Shown in pieces: positions 27,451 to 36,190 of a stretch of DNA of 64,000 nucleotides (position 1 is its first letter; every line of letters begins with the position of its first letter). The DNA comes from Fodinibius saliphilus (GTDB lineage Bacteria > Bacteroidota > Rhodothermia > Balneolales > Balneolaceae): contig NZ_VAWF01000003.1 of NCBI RefSeq assembly GCF_005869845.1, positions 463,913 to 527,912 on the forward strand. Reading direction: 5' to 3'. The position numbers and the translations under genes were made by a program. Below the pieces are notes generated by a model. That model was not told where the DNA came from. It saw only the letters and a list, made by a program, of their open reading frames with translations, and ran no database searches.

Positions 27451-27477
27451 AAAAGCCACTTTATTGTGGCTTTTTTT
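27451..27477 (+). terminator. Rho-independent terminator after histone-like gene
   Basis: Stem AAAAGCCAC / GTGGCTTTT around a TTTATT loop, running into seven T residues; 20 bases after the stop codon at 27430. Confidence 0.9.
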
Positions 27478-27520
27478 GTACCTGCTTTTTGAGTTAATGT
27501 TATTATAGATCATATAATAT

Positions 27521-28012
27521 ATGCGTTCCTCACCACAGCAAAAATTGTCAAAATCGGCTATTAAGGCCTGGCGCGTTTCAACGGCTATTGTTTGTCTGGT
27601 TTTTATATTGATCCCTCTCTTCTTTTGGGTATATAACACTTTTAGCCCAAGCAATACGAATTTTTCAATATGGTTGATTGGTAGTATTTCAGCCGTGCTT
27701 TTCATTATTTCCGGTTTGATTATATTTTTTCTTCCGGAGATTCGTTGGCAACATTGGTACTACCAGGTTGATGAGCATGAGATAGATCTGCAAAGCGGAA
27801 TCTTTGTTATCACTCGTACGCTAATACCGGTAAAACGTGTGCAACATGTTGATACACGACAGGGGCCAATCCTACGTTCTTATGGCTTGGCGGATGTCAC
27901 TATTTCAACTGCTGCTACTACACACCGTATTCCGGCCCTGGATGAAAAAACGGCTGACCAGGTTCGCGATAGAATTTCAAAATTTGCCCGACTTGCTAAA
28001 GAAGATGTTTGA
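27521..28012 (+). CDS. PH-domain membrane protein (YdbS-like)
   Basis: The protein is 163 aa with two N-terminal membrane segments (VSTAIVCLVFILIPLFFWVY, WLIGSISAVLFIISGLIIFF). A bacterial PH (bPH2) domain follows: WYYQVDEHEIDLQSGIFVI, RTLIPVKRVQHVDTRQGPI and LADVTISTAATTHRIPALD. It overlaps the larger PH-domain gene by 8 bases, reproducing the common ydbS-ydbT gene pair of membrane-associated PH proteins. Confidence 0.9.
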   Translation: MRSSPQQKLSKSAIKAWRVSTAIVCLVFILIPLFFWVYNTFSPSNTNFSIWLIGSISAVLFIISGLIIFFLPEIRWQHWYYQVDEHEIDLQSGIFVITRTLIPVKRVQHVDTRQGPILRSYGLADVTISTAATTHRIPALDEKTADQVRDRISKFARLAKEDV

Positions 28013-29471
28013 AGCACAACGCCAACATCCGGCTGCTGCTCTTGCTAATGCATTTGACATTATCAAAGCTAACTTTATCACTATCCTAATCCTCATATTT
28101 GTGGGAACTGGTGGTAAACAAGGGGATTATACTCTGTACTGGATCTTTGGTACTTTTGTGGCGCTGCTTATCTGGGGCGTTATTTCATGGCTTCGTTTTC
28201 AGTTTAGTGTTAACGAAGGGGAGCTGAAAATTGAACAAGGGGTTTTTGTTCATAAAAAGTTGTATTTAACCTCCGATCGTATTCAAGTAATAGATATTAC
28301 TGCGGGTGTTATTCAACGAATATTTGGATTGGTAGCAGTAGAGATAAAAACGGCCGGTAGTAGTTCAAAAGAGGCAAAGATTAATGCCATCAGTCGTCAA
28401 GAGGCAGAGAAATTAAAAAAATTACTGCGTAAAGGGGGCGAGCAAGAAACAGAAGAAATATCTGAGAAAGCCAATAAAATATATGCCCTTGATAATCGTG
28501 ACTTAGTTATTGCAGCAACTACATCCGGTAGAATGGGGGTTGCACTGTCAATTGTGGGGGCCGTATTTTCCCAGTTAGATCAGGTTATTTCGGATCAGGA
28601 AATTATTCGATTCATTGAAACGCACCTGCCTAATTTTACCTCTTTTTCTATTGTAGTTATTTCAATAGTGGGGATGATTCTTGCGGCATGGGTGTTGTCA
28701 TTCCTTAGTACTATTATTACCTATTATGATTTCAAGGTCGAGATACGTGAAGATGATCTGCTTATTTCAAGAGGTCTTTTTGAGCGTAAACAGCTAACAA
28801 TACCTTTCAATCGTATACAAGCTGTACAGATTAAAGAGGAAATTTTACGCCAGCCTTTGGGGTATGCTTCTCTTGTTATTGAAAGTGCGGGTTATGGCGA
28901 GGATCAGGGAAATTCAAATACACTGTTTCCTCTTATATCCAAGGAACGTATGCATGCTTTTATAGATGAAGTGATTCCTGAATACCACGTTAAAGTCGAC
29001 CATACGGTAAGTATTGGTAAAAGGGGATTGCGAAGATATATACTGCAGATGGTGTGGCTGTCGCTGGGTATTATTGCTGTGGTCTGGAGTATGGTACCTT
29101 ACGGCGTATATGCTTGGTTTATATTGCCATTTATGTTGTTATTGGGGTACCAGCAATATCGCGATGCTGAGGTGAAATCCGGGGAAGACACGATTATTAT
29201 GAGCAGTCGCCTGTTAAGTAAAACGACGGCTATAATAAAAAAATACCGTATACAAGCAATAGAAGTTAAACAGAATCCCTTTCAGTCTCGGTTAGACCTT
29301 GCAGACCTTATTATACATGTGGCTAGTGGTAACCAAGGGAGGACTTTTAAAGTTCGCGAATTAGTTGATGAACAGGCAACGGCCTATAAAGACTGGTTGG
29401 CTAACAGTAAGAGAAAGCGACAGTTGGAAGCTGATATCGATCAAGATCAGTCTTCGGAATCGATAGAGTAA
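28005..29471 (+). CDS. PH-domain membrane protein (YdbT-like), three domains
   Basis: The protein is 488 aa starting at ATG 28005 inside the stop region of the upstream gene (ATGTTTGA); a longer reading from 27837 would run through the upstream PH domain in the wrong frame. Three bPH2 units alternate with membrane pairs: unit 1 with LYLTSDRIQVIDITAGVIQR, unit 2 with QLTIPFNRIQAVQIKEEIL, unit 3 with TTAIIKKYRIQAIEVKQNPF. Membrane pairs include ITILILIFVGTGG, GVALSIVGAVF, VVISIVGMILAAWVLSFL and MVWLSLGIIAVVWSMVPYG. The pair with the YdbS-like protein is typical; function unproven, linked to envelope integrity in some bacteria. Confidence 0.9.
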   Translation: MFEAQRQHPAAALANAFDIIKANFITILILIFVGTGGKQGDYTLYWIFGTFVALLIWGVISWLRFQFSVNEGELKIEQGVFVHKKLYLTSDRIQVIDITAGVIQRIFGLVAVEIKTAGSSSKEAKINAISRQEAEKLKKLLRKGGEQETEEISEKANKIYALDNRDLVIAATTSGRMGVALSIVGAVFSQLDQVISDQEIIRFIETHLPNFTSFSIVVISIVGMILAAWVLSFLSTIITYYDFKVEIREDDLLISRGLFERKQLTIPFNRIQAVQIKEEILRQPLGYASLVIESAGYGEDQGNSNTLFPLISKERMHAFIDEVIPEYHVKVDHTVSIGKRGLRRYILQMVWLSLGIIAVVWSMVPYGVYAWFILPFMLLLGYQQYRDAEVKSGEDTIIMSSRLLSKTTAIIKKYRIQAIEVKQNPFQSRLDLADLIIHVASGNQGRTFKVRELVDEQATAYKDWLANSKRKRQLEADIDQDQSSESIE

Positions 29472-29477
29472 CTAAGA

Positions 29478-29951
29478 TTAACCGAAAACGATTCTGTGAT
29501 AAATCGCCAGTGTAACAATACCGAATATAACATGTAATCCCAATATGAAATAGGGCATAAGAACACCCCACCGTCGACCCAGTATCCCCGGATCTGATAT
29601 TGGTTTGTCATCTCCGATATAGGGATGACTTTCGGCAAGCATTCCCATAATAGACCCCACAAATATACCGTGGCCAAACCCCCATAAAATACCGGCTGGC
29701 CAGTTGGGAGTAACAACCATGGCAGTTAACAGGAAGACATAAAGAATACCCCATCCGGCTCCAATAAGGAGGTGCGCAATAATTCCAACCGTATAAGTTT
29801 TTCTCCTATTTTGGATCCCAACAAAACGAGAACCAATGAGGTAGGGGATATCCAGATCGTAGCCAAAGAATTTTAGCAGGTAGATTAGCAAGGTGAGTAC
29901 AAACGCGCCTATCAAGCCAGAAAGTGCTGCTATTAATAAATTCGCATCCAT
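29478..29951 (-). CDS. Four-helix membrane protein of unknown function
   Basis: The protein is 157 aa from ATG 29951, which has a strong AGGAGG site 4 bases upstream; the longer frame from 30017 is unlikely. Four hydrophobic segments: LLIAALSGLIGAFVLTLLIY, TVGIIAHLLIGAGWGILYVF, WGFGHGIFVGSIMGMLAE and LMPYFILGLHVIFGIVTLAI. The Gly-rich histidine-containing helices (IAHLLIGAG, FGHGIFVG) are conserved-looking, but I do not recognise the family. Ends 6 bases from the convergent PH-domain gene. Confidence 0.75.
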   Translation of the reverse strand: MDANLLIAALSGLIGAFVLTLLIYLLKFFGYDLDIPYLIGSRFVGIQNRRKTYTVGIIAHLLIGAGWGILYVFLLTAMVVTPNWPAGILWGFGHGIFVGSIMGMLAESHPYIGDDKPISDPGILGRRWGVLMPYFILGLHVIFGIVTLAIYHRIVFG

Positions 29952-30098
29952 AATTCCTCCTGTTTTCCGATTATAATCGGTATTACAGTTGAATATGTAA
30001 CGTCGTAACCGTAGCAAAAAGGCAAGGTCAATTGTTATTCTTCACCTTTTGCACATATATAATAAATAGTAATGGCTGGGCAGTAATGCAACAAGCTT

Positions 30099-31187
30099 TT
30101 AAGCCGTGGCCGGACTCCCGAACTTTTTAAGCGTATTGTAGTGAGATTTGATAGCGATACCCAGTGTCTCGTGGTAGTTATAAGGGACATCATACTTTTG
30201 GGCTACCTTACGGACAATATGACTAATTTCGGGGTAATGGATGCTACAAACTTTTGGGAAAAGGTGATGTTCAATTTGATAGTTTAGTCCCCCGATATAC
30301 CAGCAGAGAAGATGGTTGTCATGTGCAAAATTAGAAGTAGTTTCTAGTTGATGTATCATCCACGCATTTTCAATATTGCCATCTTCATTTTCAGTGGGAT
30401 GTTCGGTTTCTTCAACAACGTGAGCCAGCTGGAAAATAACCCCTAAGATGACACCCGAAGTAAATTGGAAAATTAAAAAGCCGATAGCCAATTGCCACCA
30501 GGTAATCGGGAGTAGAATGTAAGGTAAAACAAGCGTGTAACCGTAATAGAGTATTTTGGTGACAAATAGGATAACCCATTCTTTGAGCGGGTGCGTTTTG
30601 TCTTCATAGGGTCCCAGACTAGACTGCAGAAAGTATTTATAATCCTTTACAAATGCCCAAAAGAGACTGGCGAAACCGTAGGCAAAGAAAGCAAGTATAT
30701 GTTGGGCCTGATGGATGGGTTTATATTCGGCATTGGGAGATAACCGTATAAATGCGGCTACTTCAAGATCTTCATCATGCTCATAAATATTTGTATAAGT
30801 ATGATGGATAATATTATGCGTGATCTTCCAAATATAGCTGTTAGCTCCTAACATATCGAAGGTATAGCCCAGCCATTTATTTACTTTTTTGTTCGAGGAG
30901 TATGCTCCGTGCAATGCATCATGAGATATCGAAAAGCCAATACCGGCCATGCCAACTCCCATTAGAACACAGAGAAAAGCCATGCCTAATAAGTTAAAAG
31001 TCCCGCTTATGATGAGACCATAAGTGCCTAAATAAAGGGTAAGTAGTATAATGGTTTTGGTAACCATTTGGGTATTTGCATGCTTAGAGAGATTGTTCTC
31101 CTCAAAATATGCATTAACTTTTTGCTTTAATTCACGAGAGAAATTTTGCTGGTCCTTCCCCTTAAAAGAGATTCGAGTTGCTGACAT
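30099..31187 (-). CDS. Acyl-CoA/lipid fatty acid desaturase
   Basis: The protein is 362 aa, the usual length for the membrane desaturase family. The three His boxes are present: SHDALHG, HNIIHHTYTN and NYQIEHHLFPKVC. The last is of the QxxHH type seen in front-end/linoleoyl-type desaturases. Four membrane segments form two hairpins between the boxes (e.g. GTFNLLGMAFLCVLMGVGMA, YGYTLVLPYILLPITWW). It introduces a double bond into fatty acyl chains using di-iron, probably for membrane fluidity. No N-terminal cytochrome b5 domain, so it must take electrons from a separate donor. Confidence 0.92.
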   Translation of the reverse strand: MSATRISFKGKDQQNFSRELKQKVNAYFEENNLSKHANTQMVTKTIILLTLYLGTYGLIISGTFNLLGMAFLCVLMGVGMAGIGFSISHDALHGAYSSNKKVNKWLGYTFDMLGANSYIWKITHNIIHHTYTNIYEHDEDLEVAAFIRLSPNAEYKPIHQAQHILAFFAYGFASLFWAFVKDYKYFLQSSLGPYEDKTHPLKEWVILFVTKILYYGYTLVLPYILLPITWWQLAIGFLIFQFTSGVILGVIFQLAHVVEETEHPTENEDGNIENAWMIHQLETTSNFAHDNHLLCWYIGGLNYQIEHHLFPKVCSIHYPEISHIVRKVAQKYDVPYNYHETLGIAIKSHYNTLKKFGSPATA

Positions 31188-31258
31188 TTTTTATTACACC
31201 CTAAGCCGTTGATTTTATTATTCTGGTGCAATAAAGGAAATTACAGGCAGGAAAAAAA

Positions 31259-31651
31259 TTATTCTGATCCGTTGGATGTAAAAGCTTTACGAATAGACTT
31301 TTTGAGATGACTCATCTGAATAGGTTTGATGAGATAATCTACATAGTTAGTCTCCTTGGCTCTTGATAAATTATATTGATCGGAATTACCGGTAATATAA
31401 ATAACCGAGACATCAGATTTTTTTCTGATCTCCTGCATTGCCGATATACCGTCAATATCATCTTTGAGCTGGATGTCCATCAAGATAAGATCGGGTTCAA
31501 GCTCAAAAGCATTATCAATAGCATCGCGCCCGGTTATAACTTTATTTAATACATTATGACCAAGTTTCAGGATCATTCGTTCTAATACCATAGAGATGAT
31601 CATGTCATCTTCTACGATAAGTACATTTTTTTCTGGAATAGATTCACTCAT
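31259..31651 (-). CDS. CheY-like single-domain response regulator
   Basis: The protein is 130 aa, receiver domain only. Acidic pocket Asp15/Asp16 (LIVEDDMIIS), phospho-acceptor Asp59 (LILMDIQL), Thr87 (IYITGN) and Lys109 (DYLIKP) are all in place. Receivers of this kind, with the DIQL step and no output domain, often partner HisKA_2 kinases. The two HisKA_2 kinases at 21759 and 23592 lack an adjacent regulator, so this is a plausible shared partner, by inference only. Confidence 0.92.
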   Translation of the reverse strand: MSESIPEKNVLIVEDDMIISMVLERMILKLGHNVLNKVITGRDAIDNAFELEPDLILMDIQLKDDIDGISAMQEIRKKSDVSVIYITGNSDQYNLSRAKETNYVDYLIKPIQMSHLKKSIRKAFTSNGSE

Positions 31652-31741
31652 TCGTCTTCCTTAAAACTATCTCAAAAAGTAGTATGGATATTTTGCTATA
31701 AATAAAAAATAAGGATACGAATATAGGAAGTTTTCAACTAA

Positions 31742-32581
31742 TTATCCTAATGCAACATCCAAAACCATCATAACACTAAAACCGACCATAGTACCCACGG
31801 TGGCAATATCTGTATTTCCACGATGTTGAGATTCAGGAATAAGCTCTTCAACCACAACATATATCATGGCTCCGGCTGCAAAAGCCAGGGCATAGGGTAA
31901 CAATGGTTGAATCATTAAAACTGCTGCAGCGCCTATAACGGCCGATATTGGTTCTACAATGCCCGAAAGTTGTCCGTACCAAAAACTCTTACCCACTGAA
32001 AGTCCCTCTCTGCGTAGAGGCATTGAAACGGCTGTTCCCTCCGGAAAGTTTTGAATCCCGATACCGATAGCTAGTGTAATTGCACTGGCTACCGTAGCAC
32101 CACCGGCAGCTTCAATCCCCAAAGATGCGGCTCCAAAGAGCACGCCAATAGCCAATCCTTCGGGAATATTGTGCAGCGTTATGGCTAAAACCAATAGTGT
32201 TGCTCGTCGCCAGGTTGTGGGTACCCCTTCTGCTTCTTCTACCGGTAAGCCAATATGGAGGTGGGGTAAGTAGGCATCACATATCCGAAGGAAGATACCG
32301 CCGGTCAAAAATCCAATCACAGCAGGGAGCCACTCAATCATGCCCTGGGCACTAGCCATATCAATGGATGGGACAAGCAATGACCAAAAGCTGGCGGCGA
32401 TCATGACACCGGCTGCAAATCCCATCATGGCATCAAGTAGTTTGTAGTTAACACGTTTGGTGAAAAAAACCAGGGCTGCTCCCAATGCGGTAAGCGTATA
32501 TGTGAAAATTCCGCCAAGCAGGCTTTGGGTGATGGGGCTTAAGCTGTAAAAAAGCTCTTTAAGTTCTGCGAGTTCAAACAT
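31742..32581 (-). CDS. ZIP-family metal transporter (GufA/ZupT-like)
   Basis: The protein is 279 aa with about eight membrane segments. The metal-site helices are clear: [16 protein letters not shown] (helix 4) and [17 protein letters not shown] (helix 5). An additional conserved stretch is [20 protein letters not shown]. The family takes up Zn2+, Fe2+ and related divalent cations into the cytoplasm. There is no neighbouring metal regulator, and no signal for regulation is visible. Confidence 0.93.
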   Translation of the reverse strand: MFELAELKELFYSLSPITQSLLGGIFTYTLTALGAALVFFTKRVNYKLLDAMMGFAAGVMIAASFWSLLVPSIDMASAQGMIEWLPAVIGFLTGGIFLRICDAYLPHLHIGLPVEEAEGVPTTWRRATLLVLAITLHNIPEGLAIGVLFGAASLGIEAAGGATVASAITLAIGIGIQNFPEGTAVSMPLRREGLSVGKSFWYGQLSGIVEPISAVIGAAAVLMIQPLLPYALAFAAGAMIYVVVEELIPESQHRGNTDIATVGTMVGFSVMMVLDVALG

Positions 32582-32705
32582 TGTTACTTTACTAACTATC
32601 CTGTGATAAATTGAATCAGCAATAATAGGAAAAGGTAAGCTAAATCAAAAACTAAAATTAGCTTAGGCTAATAGTTGTATGGGGAAGTATCGGGTTACCC
32701 GCAGT

Positions 32706-33776
32706 CTACTTCCTAGTCTTTTTCCAGAAGATAATGCCGCCGGCTTGTTTACCCACCTCTATGACGTCTGTTCGTTCTAGCTCTTCTATATCGATTATAT
32801 CAACTGATCCGGCTTGCCCCCCAATTCCTTCTACAGAGACAAAAGCATATTTACTATCGGGCGTAATACTTACCCCATGAGTTACTTTTCGGCTATTGCT
32901 AATTTTAGCAACTTCTTTCCCTGATTTCAGATCCCATATCCCGGTGGCTGCTTCTCCCTTATAACTGGCAACCAGGTACTGACCATTATTGCTTACCTCA
33001 AGGTTATACGGAGCCTTTCCGGTCTTGAAACGCCGTAGTATTTCCCATTTCTTAATATCTACTTCGATAATTTCATCAGAACCGTTGCCAGCTACGTATA
33101 CAATATTTTTCTTTGGGTGTGGATCTGCCCATGTTGGTTTAACCTGAGGAGAATTGTTTTCATCTTCAGATAATTTTAAGCGTCGGCTGAGCTCCATGGT
33201 TACCGTATTGATCTGCATAAGCTCATCCGTCATCATTGAAACATGGTATTGGTATTTCCCATCATCACTAATGCGCGATCCATGGGGCATAATACCAGTT
33301 TTAATCTCTTTGACAACGGTCATGGCTTGCGGATCAACCACTGAAACGGTGCTGGGTTTCATATCCCCATGTAAGTTAAAGTTAACCACATAAAGGAGTC
33401 CTGTTGCTTTCGAGATTTCCAAGCTGGCAGGGAACATTCCCAGTTCGGTTCGTTCAACAAATTTGTTGGTAGCCGTTTCAAATTTATAAAGCCATCCATA
33501 GGGATTTCCGTGTGCAATGGAGAGATACCAATATTTGCCATCGAGACCTACGTTAATACCATGCGGTCCTTCGGTTTCAGTAGGATATTGCCCCACGGAA
33601 ATGACATCAGTAACGATGCTTTTTTGAGTCTGGACGTCGTAGGCTATTTGATATACCTCATCGTCTGATTCCGCAGCAACATACGCGTGATACGTTTGTC
33701 CATCTGCAGGCTTGGCCGCGACTATCAGTACCAATGCAATGATGAAATAAGAAATACTATGGATGCTTTGTTTCAT
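32706..33776 (-). CDS. Exported YncE-like beta-propeller protein
   Basis: The protein is 356 aa with signal peptide (FIIALVLIVAAKPADG, cleavage near QTYHAY). It is built of repeated WD-like/YVTN-type blades, e.g. YVAAESDDEVYQIAYD, GLLYVVNFNLHGDMKPSTVS, VYVAGNGSDEIIEVDIKKWE and YAFVSVEGIGGQAGSVDIID. This is a seven-bladed-propeller pattern of the YncE/40-residue YVTN family, usually periplasmic and of unknown function. It lies downstream of the LVIVD-repeat gene on the same strand, and both may be co-expressed. Confidence 0.85.
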   Translation of the reverse strand: MKQSIHSISYFIIALVLIVAAKPADGQTYHAYVAAESDDEVYQIAYDVQTQKSIVTDVISVGQYPTETEGPHGINVGLDGKYWYLSIAHGNPYGWLYKFETATNKFVERTELGMFPASLEISKATGLLYVVNFNLHGDMKPSTVSVVDPQAMTVVKEIKTGIMPHGSRISDDGKYQYHVSMMTDELMQINTVTMELSRRLKLSEDENNSPQVKPTWADPHPKKNIVYVAGNGSDEIIEVDIKKWEILRRFKTGKAPYNLEVSNNGQYLVASYKGEAATGIWDLKSGKEVAKISNSRKVTHGVSITPDSKYAFVSVEGIGGQAGSVDIIDIEELERTDVIEVGKQAGGIIFWKKTRK

Positions 33777-33865
33777 AGTAATAAGAGGTTATTCTTAAGA
33801 ATTCATGAATAAGTAGGTATGGTGGGCTTATATCAAACCCCATAAATTTCAAATATTCAATTGGT

Positions 33866-35875
33866 TCATTGGTTGGCTTTATCCTCTAGCTTGTATGCCC
33901 AGATGCCTGAGTTCCAGTCTGATACAAAGATATAACCTTTATAGGGTTGTGGTCCCCAAGTCATAGCAGCATTGGGGATGTGCCCCTCGGGATGAGTCGG
34001 GATATGTTTGGCAATTTCACGTCCCTGTTCGTAGAGATTACCCATAAGTTCACCAGAGATATCAACAACCCGGAGCCCAGCATTGTAATAGGCAATATAA
34101 AGGGTATCATCTTTGACCCAGAAATTATGAGTACCTGCTTCTGGAATTTGGTAGCGAGCTACTTCTTTGGGAGTATCCCATCCGCCTTCAAACTTAACAA
34201 AATGAATCCATCCTGCTGGACGAGTAGGACCCTCATCTACATTAAGGCCATTCGGGAATGCTTCGTCACCGGCTATGATATAGAAGTCGCCGGTAGATTG
34301 ACTCTTGAAAGGAAAAGCTGCGTGATTCCAACCGCTGGGGTAGGTGTAGCTCCCTAGTTTTACGGGATTATCAAAAGAGCCGGCCCCAGTGTTATGTCGC
34401 TCAGGAGATTGTGCCGCAGGGGTACTTCCCACATCCACAGCCACAATACCGTCATCCCAGTTAGAAGAGTATGCAATCCCATTCTCGACCCAGACGTCGT
34501 GAACAGAGTGGCCGGGTGTATCAAGTTCGAAGCGGCTTACTGTTTTAGGATTTTTAGGATCACTGATATCGATAATATCATATCGACGACCGTTATTTAC
34601 AGCAAAAACATGATCCTTGTAAATAAAAGAATTATGTACGCCACCGGTAAGCCCTTTTGTGTATTCCGTAATGATACTCACATTATGGGGATCACTAACA
34701 TCCAGTATGACAATACCGTTTTTACGATCAGATGCACCTTCGCGGGTAATAATACCTAGGCGTCCGTCTTCAGAAATTTTCACATCATTGACTGTTCGTG
34801 CATCAACGGTAACGGTGTCTATAATCGTCATATCAGCGGGATTGCTGACGTCCCAGAAGTAGGTTTCACCATCACCTCCCCAAGTACCTGTAATTGCATA
34901 ATCTCTCCCGTCAATACCTTCCCATACCCAAAGGTCGGAGGTGTGAACTTCACTGATAAGGCCGTGGCCAACTACTTTTAGGCTTTTTTGCACATTGCGG
35001 GTATTAACACGGATTGTGGTTTTTTTTGAGATCGACCCTGATGTGGCAGTAATAGTAAAAAGGCCGGCTTTATTAGCTACAAAGCGTCCATCTTGTTGGA
35101 TTTGTCCGGAAGCGCTCTCTCCGAGATTATCATCAGTTTGTGAATTAAAAGAAAAACTGATCGGGGCATCTTTGATCGGTTGGTCATTATCATTTTTAGG
35201 GGTTGCTTTAAAGTGGACAACCTCACCGGTTTTGACGGTCGTTTTTTTATGCTCCAGAGCTATTGAAGCAACCGGATTTTTGATAATGGTAACCATCCAA
35301 CTTGCACTGATGTCTCCCACGGTTGCAGTAATAGTAGTACTTCCCTTTTTATTGGTGTGTAGTTTTTCAAATTGACCAACATGGGCAACTTTATCATCAG
35401 AAGAAGAAAACTGGACATCTACATCGTCTCTGCTAAAACCTTTGGCATCTGTTACTTCATATTTAATAGGAAGTGTCGTTTGATTGTAAATTTCCCCAGG
35501 CATATTAACAAAATTAATATCGGTAATAGGGGGGTAGGCTACCTGAACAGTAATTGTTTTCCTGAGGCGAGAGTCATCAGGTGCTAAAGCATAAGCAATA
35601 ATTTCAAAAGTACCGGGCTTTAAGGCTTGAATTGAACCATCAGCAGAAATGGGAACGCTTTTGGCATCCCGGGAATAAAAGGCAACAGAATCTTGTACGG
35701 TATTTCCATTACCATCCTGAATAGTGCCGTTTAGTTGAGTAGTATCGTCAACCTCTAGGCTTAGGCTTGAAGGTTCTAAGACAATCTTATAGTCAGAGGT
35801 TTTTTGCGCCCACGTAGGTACGGCAATAAGAGCAAAAAGAATGAAAGTAATTACAATAGAGATCGCTTTTTTCAT
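33866..35875 (-). CDS. Exported Ig-like (BIG2) and LVIVD-repeat protein
   Basis: The protein is 669 aa with signal peptide (ISIVITFILFALIAVPTWAQ). The first ~290 residues contain three bacterial Ig-like (BIG2) units, each ending in a pattern like PGTFEIIAYA, KGSTTITATVGDI or AGLFTITATSGSI. Residues ~300-665 are LVIVD-type repeats forming a propeller: ISEDGRLGIITREG, IVILDVSDPHNVSII, RYDIIDISDPKNPKTVSRF and LRVVDISGEL. Probably a surface or periplasmic adhesion or binding protein. Confidence 0.88.
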   Translation of the reverse strand: MKKAISIVITFILFALIAVPTWAQKTSDYKIVLEPSSLSLEVDDTTQLNGTIQDGNGNTVQDSVAFYSRDAKSVPISADGSIQALKPGTFEIIAYALAPDDSRLRKTITVQVAYPPITDINFVNMPGEIYNQTTLPIKYEVTDAKGFSRDDVDVQFSSSDDKVAHVGQFEKLHTNKKGSTTITATVGDISASWMVTIIKNPVASIALEHKKTTVKTGEVVHFKATPKNDNDQPIKDAPISFSFNSQTDDNLGESASGQIQQDGRFVANKAGLFTITATSGSISKKTTIRVNTRNVQKSLKVVGHGLISEVHTSDLWVWEGIDGRDYAITGTWGGDGETYFWDVSNPADMTIIDTVTVDARTVNDVKISEDGRLGIITREGASDRKNGIVILDVSDPHNVSIITEYTKGLTGGVHNSFIYKDHVFAVNNGRRYDIIDISDPKNPKTVSRFELDTPGHSVHDVWVENGIAYSSNWDDGIVAVDVGSTPAAQSPERHNTGAGSFDNPVKLGSYTYPSGWNHAAFPFKSQSTGDFYIIAGDEAFPNGLNVDEGPTRPAGWIHFVKFEGGWDTPKEVARYQIPEAGTHNFWVKDDTLYIAYYNAGLRVVDISGELMGNLYEQGREIAKHIPTHPEGHIPNAAMTWGPQPYKGYIFVSDWNSGIWAYKLEDKANQ

Positions 35876-36190
35876 AGGAACAGGTTTTGATGTGTAGTTT
35901 GCTTTAAAAAAGTGAAAAATGAGACTAAAATGAAGCTAAAAATATCGTTATAACCGTTCGATAGCTGCTGCTTACGTTCTTTTACATTTTTTGAGAGTTA
36001 TAATTGAATAAGTCTTCATTAACGATCCTTTCCAGAGATATAAGCTGTTTATTGTAACGGTTTTTGCTTACCTTCTTTCATTTGATTTTCCTGTTAGATA
36101 AAGCAGAAAAAGTCAATCTTTTGGGAATGACTAAAGCTGCTTAATCATTATTCAAACCAATACGTTTTAAAACTAAAATCATTGCTTTCA
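35876..36190. other. Intergenic region between divergent genes
   Basis: About 315 bases separating the LVIVD gene and gcvP; presumably holds both promoters. No riboswitch-like fold (e.g. a tandem glycine aptamer) was recognised, although gcv genes are often controlled that way. Confidence 0.4.

Noticed and set aside
27837..28004. Upstream extension of the second PH-domain gene
   Set aside because: It would overlap 168 bases of the first PH gene in another frame; the ATG at 28005 is coupled to its stop and begins the real domain.
35876..36190. Possible glycine riboswitch upstream of gcvP
   Set aside because: I searched for the conserved tandem-aptamer segments and found none, but a covariance model would be needed to be sure.
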